From Cellvibrio mixtus subsp. mixtus J3-8 (GTDB lineage Bacteria; Pseudomonadota; Gammaproteobacteria; Pseudomonadales; Cellvibrionaceae), in assembly GCF_000766945.1 (NCBI RefSeq), contig NZ_KN266210.1, positions 219,626-283,625 of the forward strand: a DNA stretch of 64,000 nt. Reading direction: 5' to 3'. Of this stretch, positions 28,091-35,957 are shown piece by piece; positions within the stretch are counted from its first letter, which is position 1, and the number at the start of each line of letters is the position of its first letter. The notes under the pieces were generated by a model. The model was not told the origin of the DNA. It worked only from the letters and a program-made list of their open reading frames with translations, and ran no database searches. Both the position numbers and the translations under genes were made by a program.

Positions 28091-29461
28091 CTAAAGTGCA
28101 TTCAGCGCTTCCTGCAGGTTTTTTACCGCAACCACTTCAATACCCGGATTTTTTTCCCGCGGTGCGTTAGCAAAAGGCACTATCGCGCGTTTGAATCCGT
28201 GTTTCGCTGCTTCACGCAAACGCTCTTGTCCACTGGGTACCGGACGAATTTCGCCAGACAAGCCAACCTCACCAAAAACAATTAAATCCTGCGGCAAAAT
28301 ACGATCGCGAAAACTGGAAACAATGGCGAGTAATACGGCGAGGTCAGCACTGGTTTCCATTACTTTTACACCGCCGACCACGTTTACAAATACATCCTGG
28401 TCACCCACCATAATGCCACCGTGGCGATGCAATACCGCAAGCAACATGGCCACACGATTTTGTTCCAACCCCACGGTGACGCGACGGGGGTTGCCGAGAT
28501 GACTGTCATCAACCAGCGCCTGGATTTCAATAAGCAATGGCCGTGTGCCTTCCCACATCACCATCACCACTGAACCGGGTGCAGCGTCTTCTGCACGCTG
28601 CAAAAAAATCGCCGAAGGATTATTTACTTCGCGCATCCCTTGCTCGGTCATGGCAAAAACACCCAACTCATTCACCGCACCAAAACGGTTTTTATTGCCG
28701 CGCAAGGTGCGGAAGCGGGAGTCATTATCACCGTCCAATAATATGGAACAGTCGATCATATGTTCCAACACTTTGGGCCCTGCGAGTGAACCATCTTTGG
28801 TAACGTGCCCCACCAGAATTAATACTGTCCCGGTTTGTTTGGCAAAGCGCGTGAGATAGGCAGCGCTTTCACGCACTTGCGAAACCGAACCGGGTGCGGA
28901 AGAAATATCTTCCATATGCATCACTTGAATGGAATCGATCACCATCACTTTCGGTGCAACCTGTTGTGCAGTCGCACAGATAGCCTCCACACTGGTTTCG
29001 CTCAGCATTTGCAATTGATCGGCAGGCAAGCCCAAACGCTGGGCGCGCATCGCCACTTGCTGTAAAGATTCTTCACCGGTGATGTATAACGCGGGCATGG
29101 TACGCGCAAGGTTGCACAAGGTTTGCAACAGCAATGTGGATTTTCCCGCACCGGGATTGCCACCAATTAATACCACCGAGCCGGGAACAAAACCGCCACC
29201 TAATACACGATCAAACTCTCCGGTGCCGCTGCTAAAACGCGGCACATCATTTAAAGCAATGTCGGCGAGCGTTTGGATTTTATTACCGCTGGCACCACCG
29301 GCATAACCTTCAAATTTTGCTGAACGGTTGGAGGGCGTTGGCCCCAGACGCACCTCAGTGATAGAGTTCCAAACTCCGCACTCAGTGCATTGGCCTTGCC
29401 ATTTTTTGTAATCAGCACCGCACTCATTACAGACAAATGCAGTTTTATTTTTTGTGCTCAC
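28091..29461 (-). CDS. radA: DNA repair protein RadA (Sms)
   Basis: A 456-residue protein with the standard RadA layout: an N-terminal C4 zinc finger (CNECG...CTECG, about 11-29), a RecA-like ATPase with Walker A GGNPGAGKST at about 100-109, the RadA-specific KNRFG motif, and a C-terminal Lon-protease-like domain with DLIVFGEVGLSGEIR. It is a hexameric helicase that drives branch migration in recombination. It is monocistronic or with the next minus-strand gene. Confidence 0.96.
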   Translation of the reverse strand: MSTKNKTAFVCNECGADYKKWQGQCTECGVWNSITEVRLGPTPSNRSAKFEGYAGGASGNKIQTLADIALNDVPRFSSGTGEFDRVLGGGFVPGSVVLIGGNPGAGKSTLLLQTLCNLARTMPALYITGEESLQQVAMRAQRLGLPADQLQMLSETSVEAICATAQQVAPKVMVIDSIQVMHMEDISSAPGSVSQVRESAAYLTRFAKQTGTVLILVGHVTKDGSLAGPKVLEHMIDCSILLDGDNDSRFRTLRGNKNRFGAVNELGVFAMTEQGMREVNNPSAIFLQRAEDAAPGSVVMVMWEGTRPLLIEIQALVDDSHLGNPRRVTVGLEQNRVAMLLAVLHRHGGIMVGDQDVFVNVVGGVKVMETSADLAVLLAIVSSFRDRILPQDLIVFGEVGLSGEIRPVPSGQERLREAAKHGFKRAIVPFANAPREKNPGIEVVAVKNLQEALNAL

Positions 29462-29485
29462 AGAAAATTCCCGTTGCTGCCCTGA

Positions 29486-30406
29486 TTATTTCTTTTCGCT
29501 GGTCAATTTCAAATATGCACCCAATCCCACGAGCAATGCCACAGCAGCAAACAACATCAACACAGCTGAATTTAAATGGGTGGCATCGCCCAGCAAGGAC
29601 TTAAACATCAGCAACAGCGATTCAATCGAGACCGCAATAACAATAGCCGACATAAAACGTGAAATGGTCCTGCGCGTTGAACCGGTGTGGTGAATATCTT
29701 TATGCAATAGCACTTCTTCTTCGAGGATTGTTTTTCCCAAGTCGAAAATTGCCAACCCCAGGGTCACGAGGATAACAAGGTGGAACGCTTGCGTGGCCGT
29801 GTTGGTATGTTCATGCACTACATCAAACAGAGAACTGCCCGCTGAGAAAAGTAGCAAGCCGGCAACCAACACCAGCATGCCACCGATAATGCCGTAAACC
29901 ACCTGGAAGAACGGATGCACTGCGCGGCGCAAGCTATCGCCATTTAAAAAGGTGATCAGCTTTTCCAAATTAAAATTCATCACCAGATAACAAACCGCAT
30001 TGTTGTTATCAACAAAACGCTGTACCGCTGAAATTGCTAACTGATGGGTGGCACTGGATAAATAAGGTTGGGTCACCGTTGCGGTTGATTCATTATCGCG
30101 TGCCAACATGTAATACACGCGTTTGCTGCGATCCGAACCCAAACCGGGCTCACGGCGTTTTGGGTCCGGGACTGTTGGCGATGCAGCAGATTCAGTGGTT
30201 TGTATACCTTTGTCATCCAGCAAATAAATCAATTCCACAAACGGATAGGAGTCGTGCAAGCGCTTCACAACCTCTTTAAGTTGGTCGCTAGCCGTCTCCA
30301 ATTTATTCGGAGACAAGGAGGTCACAATCGATTCAAGCAGGCGTGTGATTTGCGCCTGATACTCATCGTACTTTTTCAACAGGTATAAATAATTGCGTGG
30401 GGTCAT
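29486..30406 (-). CDS. Membrane protein with a PDC-type sensor domain
   Basis: A 306-residue protein. The N-terminal 155 residues look like a PDC sensor fold (FVELIYLLDDKGIQTTES, RVYYMLARDNE, TQPYLSSATHQLAISAVQR). They are followed by four predicted membrane helices in the C-terminal half (about 165-190, 205-225, 250-272, 280-300). There is no signalling output domain. It has no N-terminal signal, so the sensor part may be cytoplasmic or exported in an unusual topology. The function is unknown. It lies 24 nt before radA on the same strand. Confidence 0.68.
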   Translation of the reverse strand: MTPRNYLYLLKKYDEYQAQITRLLESIVTSLSPNKLETASDQLKEVVKRLHDSYPFVELIYLLDDKGIQTTESAASPTVPDPKRREPGLGSDRSKRVYYMLARDNESTATVTQPYLSSATHQLAISAVQRFVDNNNAVCYLVMNFNLEKLITFLNGDSLRRAVHPFFQVVYGIIGGMLVLVAGLLLFSAGSSLFDVVHEHTNTATQAFHLVILVTLGLAIFDLGKTILEEEVLLHKDIHHTGSTRRTISRFMSAIVIAVSIESLLLMFKSLLGDATHLNSAVLMLFAAVALLVGLGAYLKLTSEKK

Positions 30407-30521
30407 AGGGGTAACTCACTACAAGAAAATGGCTGCCATAAATTGCGCGGCAGTTTACATCATTGCCAAGCAGTTATTACGCCAGTCTGCGATAAATCAG
30501 ACAAGAGATAACACCGGTGTA

Positions 30522-30554
30522 TAAAAAATAAACCCCGGGCAAGCCGGGGTTTAT
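30522..30554 (-). terminator. Intrinsic terminator after the lipase-like lipoprotein gene
   Basis: An 11-bp GC-rich stem (30528-30538 with 30544-30554) with a T run on the minus strand, 16 nt after the stop codon. Confidence 0.87.
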
Positions 30555-30570
30555 CGCAAGGTGGAGATAA

Positions 30571-32922
30571 CTAATTGGCAGGCGCTTCAATGTTACCGGG
30601 AGCCGCGCCACCGATAGAGACATTACCGTTGTTTAATACAAAGGTAACCACCTGGGTTTGCAACTCTGCAGTTACCTGGGGCGCCCCACCTTCAGGCCGT
30701 AGCAAAGAGGAATGGCCGCCTGCGGTGTGTTTCACATAGCCACGGCCCAACTGGACAGTTCCGGTTCCCAATGGTGTCGCATCCAACAAGCTCGCCATCG
30801 CCTTTGTTCCCATTAATGGTGCACCGGCAGCGCTATTAGGAATAACCGCATCGTTGTTAATTTGCTGCACCAGTGTTGGAACACCCAACTTGGCCAGAGT
30901 CCCTACGAAATTAACCGGATCACCAGAGTCCATCGCAGTTTGGGCGGCATAAAGGAAACGTTCGTAATTGGTAGTGCCGACATTTACACCGCTATTACCC
31001 AAACCGCCGTTGATGACCGGTGCAAAGGTCGCGGAATTTACCAGCACTTGCGCGACTTGCGTACCTGCACCACTGATTATCAATCCGCGAATGGGTTTGA
31101 GGTTGGAGGCAATCCCCAATTGCGCTTCGCTGCCAATAGCAATCTGGTTCACGGTAGTGAATACACTGCCCAAAATACCGCCCAAAGACACGCCGACCAC
31201 ATACACACGATTCAAATCCAAACCGGTACTAACCGATTTGCGAATTTCAGTATTTACATTGCCGAGGCTCGCATTGAGGTTCAGTAAATCCATCACCGCC
31301 TGGCGATTGTTATCGCGGGTATTTGGCAAATACCCCAAATTAATAAATTGCGCCCCCGACCCATCTGTTGTGCCTGGTGTAGTGAAATTCATCGGCGCCG
31401 GTGCGCCGCCAGAACCGGCGACGTTGAAGTGACGTTCATGGGGAGCATCAGCACCGTATAACTGTGTAAATGGAATGATTTTACTTTTTTCCACATTCAG
31501 TGCATTGACGAAGGCACTATTGGCAGGAACCCCGTGCACCGGCAAATCAATCGCGACAGTCGCGATGCAACGGCTCGCCAGGGTATGGCCGAGGGCAACT
31601 ACCGAGGTGCGATCGCTGGTAATACCGTGCACATAAATAACCGTTGGATAACCGGTCGCCGCATAAATTTGCCCGCAATTAGCGGCACCGGCATAACCGG
31701 GAACCCAATTATCGTGCGGCAGGGTTACTTGCAAGGGGATAGATTCATCACCGGTTTTCGCAGCAAACGGGTAGCGGTAGGTGACGTTGTAACTACCATC
31801 TACATCGGTCGGAATCACCCTTCCCAATGCGCCGGCAAGCGTTAAATCCGGCTTCCAGTTACGCTTGAGATATTCACCAAATGCCAGACCCGTTGCCGCA
31901 GTCTGGTAATACGGCAACTTGATATACCCGGTGTATAACTTGCCCACATTGGCAGCAAGTGCGCTGCTGAAATTGTTGAAATCAATTCCAGTCGCCCCTG
32001 AAATACCCAGGGGGCGCGGTTTTGGTGTGGATAGTAGATTGAGTGATTCCAATTCCACGGCGTTGGCTACTGCCGCTGCAGGTGCTGTACCCGCCTGGAT
32101 CTGGCTGCTCGCAATGGCGGCGCGCGGTGCCGCCATGGCAATTAATGGCGCGACCGGATCTGTAGTCGTAAAAGTATAAGTCAATACCAGTTTTTCTTTA
32201 GCGGCAGATTCAGTTAATTGCCCGCCACTGGCTGCAGCAAGGAATTTACTGGCAATGGTTTCCCAACCGACAATGGCACTGCGCACAGGAAGCAATGCTG
32301 GCAGTGTCTCATAGGATGGGTCGCGCAAAAGATTGTAAGTCCAGGAACGGGTCAATGCGGTACCCGCCCCATCCTTCAAATCATTCGTCAGAATCACCAG
32401 GTATTTGGATTTGGGTTTAAGCGGTTGGGTGGGGCGAATACGCAAGGTGTTATTGGTGCCGCCATCGAGCGAAACCACTTGTACATCGAAACTCGCCAGG
32501 CCTGTCACCCCCACAATATTGGCAGGGTCGAGTGCATCCTTCCCGTTTGCATTCAACTCAACCAAAAAGACGGTTTTGCCAGCAATAACACTGGCAGGCG
32601 TCAAGCTTCCACTAATCAATACATCAAAAAATGCCGAGGTTGAAAAGCCGTCCATTTGGTTGATGGTCGCGCGTACCGCATCAGTAGGAGCGCCCAAATC
32701 GGCAGTGCCATCGGTTTCCTTTGCCTTGGCAAAAATAAGGTCGGAATTAAATGGAACATCGGAGGCAATCGGATCAAAACGCGGGTGTGTACCTTCCACG
32801 AAGATCTCGGGGCCAGTCGGCTCGGGGGCTTTTTTAGTACCATCGCCGCCGCCACAACCTTGCAAGGCCAGCAGCGTGAACGTTAACGAAGACAACAGGA
32901 ACACATTAGATTTATTTTTCAT
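30571..32922 (-). CDS. Large lipoprotein lipase of the VolA/Pla-1 type
   Basis: A 783-residue lipoprotein (signal peptide with lipobox LQGC, Cys23). The N-terminal region matches the bacterial virulence factor lipase N-terminal domain (FNSDLIFAKA, LNANGKDALDPANIVG, LRIRPTQPLKPKSKYLV). The C-terminal alpha/beta-hydrolase part has a GxSxG elbow in VVGVSLGGILGS and TVIYVHGITSDR upstream. VolA and related surface lipases release fatty acids from phospholipids. It is probably on the cell surface. Substrate specificity is inferred. It is monocistronic with its own terminator. Confidence 0.82.
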   Translation of the reverse strand: MKNKSNVFLLSSLTFTLLALQGCGGGDGTKKAPEPTGPEIFVEGTHPRFDPIASDVPFNSDLIFAKAKETDGTADLGAPTDAVRATINQMDGFSTSAFFDVLISGSLTPASVIAGKTVFLVELNANGKDALDPANIVGVTGLASFDVQVVSLDGGTNNTLRIRPTQPLKPKSKYLVILTNDLKDGAGTALTRSWTYNLLRDPSYETLPALLPVRSAIVGWETIASKFLAAASGGQLTESAAKEKLVLTYTFTTTDPVAPLIAMAAPRAAIASSQIQAGTAPAAAVANAVELESLNLLSTPKPRPLGISGATGIDFNNFSSALAANVGKLYTGYIKLPYYQTAATGLAFGEYLKRNWKPDLTLAGALGRVIPTDVDGSYNVTYRYPFAAKTGDESIPLQVTLPHDNWVPGYAGAANCGQIYAATGYPTVIYVHGITSDRTSVVALGHTLASRCIATVAIDLPVHGVPANSAFVNALNVEKSKIIPFTQLYGADAPHERHFNVAGSGGAPAPMNFTTPGTTDGSGAQFINLGYLPNTRDNNRQAVMDLLNLNASLGNVNTEIRKSVSTGLDLNRVYVVGVSLGGILGSVFTTVNQIAIGSEAQLGIASNLKPIRGLIISGAGTQVAQVLVNSATFAPVINGGLGNSGVNVGTTNYERFLYAAQTAMDSGDPVNFVGTLAKLGVPTLVQQINNDAVIPNSAAGAPLMGTKAMASLLDATPLGTGTVQLGRGYVKHTAGGHSSLLRPEGGAPQVTAELQTQVVTFVLNNGNVSIGGAAPGNIEAPAN

Positions 32923-33053
32923 GATAATTCCCTGGGCATAAATTATGGCAGTTCAACAAGTTTAGCCAGAATTTGGCGCAGCGCGAATAAATCACCCGGA
33001 GTGAATACAAGTTCTGCGTTCCAGTATCCGCCCACAACACAATGTCACTGTAA

Positions 33054-33635
33054 TTACTGCTGGAATATATTCAACCTGGCGTATTGCAATAACATAATAG
33101 TTTTTCCATCCCGGATCTCCCCGGAACCAATCATTCCAAATGCCTCATCAAAAGCCAGCTCCAGAACATCAATATTTTCCTGTTCGTGGGCCAGCCCGCC
33201 GCCCTCCTCCACCTTATCTTCTTGTTGATATTCCGCGACAAAGAAATACAAAATCTCTGTCACTGAACCCGGGGACATGTATGCTTCAAATATTTTGCGG
33301 GGATTATTTATTTGATACCCGGTTTCTTCCCGCGCCTCTTTTACAATGCAATCGCGAGGATTGTCAGCATCCAGCAAACCGGCACAAGCCTCAATCAACA
33401 TGCCATCCGCATTACCATTTACGAAGGTCGGAAGCCTGAACTGCCGCGTCAAAATAACCGTTTGCCTTGATGTGTTGTACAGCAAAATAGTAGCGCCATT
33501 GCCGCGGTCATAAGCTTCGCGATGTTGCGTCTCCCATTCCCCGGCATTATTTCGATAATCAAAACTGTATTTATATAACCTGTACCAATTGTCGGATAAC
33601 ACCATTTTGTTCAGGTTTTTAATCCGGTCATTCAT
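33054..33635 (-). CDS. nudK: NUDIX hydrolase, GDP-mannose pyrophosphatase (NudK-like)
   Basis: A 193-residue protein from the ATG at 33635 with AGGAG 8 nt upstream. It has a complete Nudix box (GLLDADNPRDCIVKEAREET: the GX5EX7REUXEE pattern, with one acidic shift). The N-terminal domain (NWYRLYKYSFDY) and AYMSPGSVTEILYFFVAEY match NudK, which splits GDP-mannose. Its position just outside the transposon means that it is part of the native sequence beyond parE. Confidence 0.87.
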   Translation of the reverse strand: MNDRIKNLNKMVLSDNWYRLYKYSFDYRNNAGEWETQHREAYDRGNGATILLYNTSRQTVILTRQFRLPTFVNGNADGMLIEACAGLLDADNPRDCIVKEAREETGYQINNPRKIFEAYMSPGSVTEILYFFVAEYQQEDKVEEGGGLAHEQENIDVLELAFDEAFGMIGSGEIRDGKTIMLLQYARLNIFQQ

Positions 33636-33805
33636 CTGCAACTCTCCTGAAATCATTACTGGCGAATAGCGCTTATGAAACAGCTTGATAAAAGATAAGA
33701 ATCAAACCTGGCATCGTTCGAACAAGAATAGAAAATATTAACTGGACGAGAAAATAAAGCAGCGGAAAGTGATAATACACTGATGAAAAATAATGAAACA
33801 TTTGT

Positions 33806-33846
33806 ATAAAAAAATACTAGCCGCTTTGTGTCAGCAGGCTAGTATT
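33806..33846 (-). terminator. Displaced terminator of parE
   Basis: A perfect 10-bp inverted repeat (33813-33822 with 33837-33846) with a 7-T run on the minus strand. It lies 50 nt outside the left transposon end. Joining the two target-duplication copies would put it about 55-95 nt after the parE stop, in the correct orientation. Confidence 0.8.
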
Positions 33847-33894
33847 CTTGCGCAGCATTAGAAAATGATTATCGCATTTGAGCAGACAGTAATT

Positions 33895-33899
33895 ACTAC
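33895..33899. repeat. Left copy of the 5-bp target site duplication
   Basis: ACTAC directly before the left terminal TGT (33900). It is identical to 47530-47534 next to the right terminus. A 5-bp duplication is the known Tn7-family length. Confidence 0.93.
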
Positions 33900-34002
33900 T
33901 GTCGATTTAACCGAAAGTTTATAAATTTTAAGCCTATCCATGCGGGTTTCCTCCAGGTTATACCGAAAGTTTCGCCACCATATTTAACCGAAAGTTTATA
34001 AA
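33900..34002. repeat. Left end of the transposon: three TnsB-binding-type repeats
   Basis: Three direct copies: 33906-33925 (TTTAACCGAAAGTTTATAAA), 33958-33974 (shorter, differing at both ends) and 33983-34002 (identical to the first). Spaced direct repeats at the left end are the Tn7 pattern. From 34003 to 34301 no gene is seen. Confidence 0.9.
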
Positions 34003-34301
34003 AATTTCCTTTGCCTCAATTATCTGGTTAAAAATTAGACCACAGCCAAGCTTAGGTTAAGCGCCGCTTAAAGGATAGCTTACACTTGGCGCGATAATCA
34101 TCCAGTCGCTCACGTGAGACATGGCGCCAAAGAATGACAGATACTCAATTGTTAATGCGTTACCCGAAAATATTATGCCTTTAACTTTCTCTTTTCCACG
34201 AGGCGTCCCCAGCTTCACAAATCAATACTAAACGTTACTTAAAATGCCTTGGGATGTATTAAACTTCGCCAACACCTTCACCGTGAACCGGCTTGTCAAT
34301 A

Positions 34302-34766
34302 ATGACCTCTTACTCATTCACCGCACGTGCATTGCTGAAAGCTATTGCAGAAAGGAAAACGCAAGCATTTTCGGGAATTGGAGTAGTCTTTTACTCAGAT
34401 CTTCAAACAATAGCCCATATCGAAATGGGTCACCCTAAAGCCATTCGCCCGTTACTGCCAATTCTTGGACTTAATGAGGTTAGCTCCGTTTTAGCAGACG
34501 CCGCAGGTCACAATTCTCCTTGGCATGATGGCTTTCATTTAATTAAGTCGAGCGGTTTAGCACTCACTCATTTATCGCACTTTATATCTCCACCGTTAGA
34601 GTTCTTTAGATCGGTGCCACTTAATAAGCGCCCGTCAGGAGCACGCCATATGACTGCCACAATTGTATCAACGATATCTGGTATAGATTGCGTTGGTCTT
34701 TTAACTGCCGAAGATGAACTCACAATTTTTGAAAATGGCTTATCGATAATAACGGAGAAAATTTAA
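34302..34766 (+). CDS. Minimal diadenylate-cyclase (DisA/CdaA-type DAC) domain protein
   Basis: A 154-residue protein that is almost only a DAC domain. N-terminal helices (ALLKAIAERKTQAFSGIGVVF) are followed by HIEMG and LN. NSPWHDGF (DG at 76-77) corresponds to the DGA motif of CdaA/DisA, and GARHM (RH at 115-116) to GTRHR; TAEDELTIFENG matches the usual C-terminal strand. DAC enzymes condense two ATP to c-di-AMP. Here DGA reads DGF and RHR reads RHM, so activity or product may differ. The start is the ATG at 34302 (a TTG at 34293 is possible; a stop lies at 34284). No GGDD motif, so it is not an mCpol. Its TAA overlaps the next ATG (TAATG), showing strict coupling to a Cap15-like effector. 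Confidence 0.78.
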   Translation: MTSYSFTARALLKAIAERKTQAFSGIGVVFYSDLQTIAHIEMGHPKAIRPLLPILGLNEVSSVLADAAGHNSPWHDGFHLIKSSGLALTHLSHFISPPLEFFRSVPLNKRPSGARHMTATIVSTISGIDCVGLLTAEDELTIFENGLSIITEKI

Positions 34767-35419
34767 TGAATCTTGTGAGTTTAACTCGCTCAGAACTTGA
34801 AAGACTACTGAAGGTATTCGGATACTTCACTTTTGTAGTTTCCTGCATCATATTCGGCCTGAGATATTGGTTTTCGGATTCATTTAGTTTGTTTCATATA
34901 TGGCAAGCTGTTGCTTCTGGATTGACCGTTTCTGTCATCAGCTTTGGATTTTTCTCAAAGATGCAATGGACCTCACCGAAACTTGCAAGATGGCTCAAGA
35001 GACCTGTAATTCATGGGCTTTGGCGGGGCACTCTAAATTCCAATCACGCAACAGCAACAAACAATCCAATAGAGATATTTTTTGTCATAAAGCAAACCTA
35101 CATGACTTTATCAATTGAGTCATTCACCCGAAGCCAGGATGGTGAATCTAAGATTGAAGCATTAATTCAAAATCCTAAAACAGATGCATTCCGTGTCTGT
35201 TACATTTTTGAATTAAAGCGAACTTACAGCGGAGAAAATAAGCTAACAACGGGATCTGGTGATTTGAAATTAATTGATGGAGGAAAAAAACTTAAAGGTA
35301 ATTATTGGACTAACTCTCCAACTCATGGCGATATCGAACTATCGCTGATAACGAGAACTTGCTCTGGCATAGACTGTTTTGAATCCGCCGAGTCCATATT
35401 CACCCAATCTCTTAGTTAA
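34766..35419 (+). CDS. Cap15-like two-helix beta-barrel membrane effector (S-2TMbeta)
   Basis: A 217-residue protein. There are two membrane helices at about 16-33 and 44-63, then a cytoplasmic beta-rich domain starting HGLWRGTL (84-91). The signature steps are IEIFFVIKQTYMTLSIES, TRSQDGESK, IFELKRTY, GSGDLKL and LKGNYWT, which fit the SMODS-associated 2TM beta-barrel family. In CBASS, Cap15 binds a cyclic nucleotide in the barrel, assembles in the inner membrane and disrupts it; in Panoptes a homologue (OptE) is held off by a nucleotide. Its usual partners are CD-NTases or mCpol; here the partner is a DAC-domain protein. It ends 31 nt before the convergent cap3 gene. Confidence 0.82.
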   Translation: MNLVSLTRSELERLLKVFGYFTFVVSCIIFGLRYWFSDSFSLFHIWQAVASGLTVSVISFGFFSKMQWTSPKLARWLKRPVIHGLWRGTLNSNHATATNNPIEIFFVIKQTYMTLSIESFTRSQDGESKIEALIQNPKTDAFRVCYIFELKRTYSGENKLTTGSGDLKLIDGGKKLKGNYWTNSPTHGDIELSLITRTCSGIDCFESAESIFTQSLS

Positions 35420-35450
35420 GAAATGTATTAGCAAGGTGCTCACCAATTTG

Positions 35451-35954
35451 TCATAGTGATGGCCAAATATCCGCGTGTAACAGTATTGAATCAGAATATA
35501 GGCCTAACCAATCATCATTAGTGCCTGCAATAAAGAAGATCATTTTTTTATTTTTATTTGCTGGTGATTCCATAGTTCTCGCCCATTCACAGTAATCGGT
35601 GATTGATGGAGATGCAGAAACTTGCGGATGCGTGTGCCACTCACCGATGTACTGAATTGCCCCATTTGACTGATGGTGATAGTAATTAACAATCCCTTGA
35701 TGCCCTTCGCTATGCCTCGTATAGCCAATCGGCGTTCTATCATCCGTTGGAAACGGTGTGCTCAAATTCGTCACTAACAAATGTTGCCCTCTCCTTTCTC
35801 CTAATAAAACCCCACATGATTCAGGCTGCTTATAAAATTGATGCTGGCGATATTTGTTAATCTCAACTATCACACTGGGCTCGAAAATAATCCACGAATC
35901 TACACCAATATTCTTATTGAAAACTCGCCAGCATACACGATTAGCTTTGTTCAT
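35451..35954 (-). CDS. cap3: CBASS Cap3, JAB/JAMM isopeptidase
   Basis: A 167-residue metalloprotease of the JAB/MPN fold. The JAMM residues are complete: Glu45 (QPESCGVLLG), and His107-x-His109-x7-Ser117-xx-Asp120 in EWHTHPQVSASPSITD. In type II CBASS, Cap3 removes conjugates formed by Cap2 on the cyclase C-terminus and limits signalling. It starts 3 nt after the cap2 stop and is the last gene of the cdnA-cap2-cap3 unit. Confidence 0.92.
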   Translation of the reverse strand: MNKANRVCWRVFNKNIGVDSWIIFEPSVIVEINKYRQHQFYKQPESCGVLLGERRGQHLLVTNLSTPFPTDDRTPIGYTRHSEGHQGIVNYYHHQSNGAIQYIGEWHTHPQVSASPSITDYCEWARTMESPANKNKKMIFFIAGTNDDWLGLYSDSILLHADIWPSL

Positions 35955-35957
35955 TTT

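Noticed and set aside
34302..34766. Minimal CRISPR polymerase (mCpol) as in Panoptes
   Set aside because: The size and effector partner fit, but there is no GGDD-type motif. The DG and RH motifs and surrounding strands match the DAC family.
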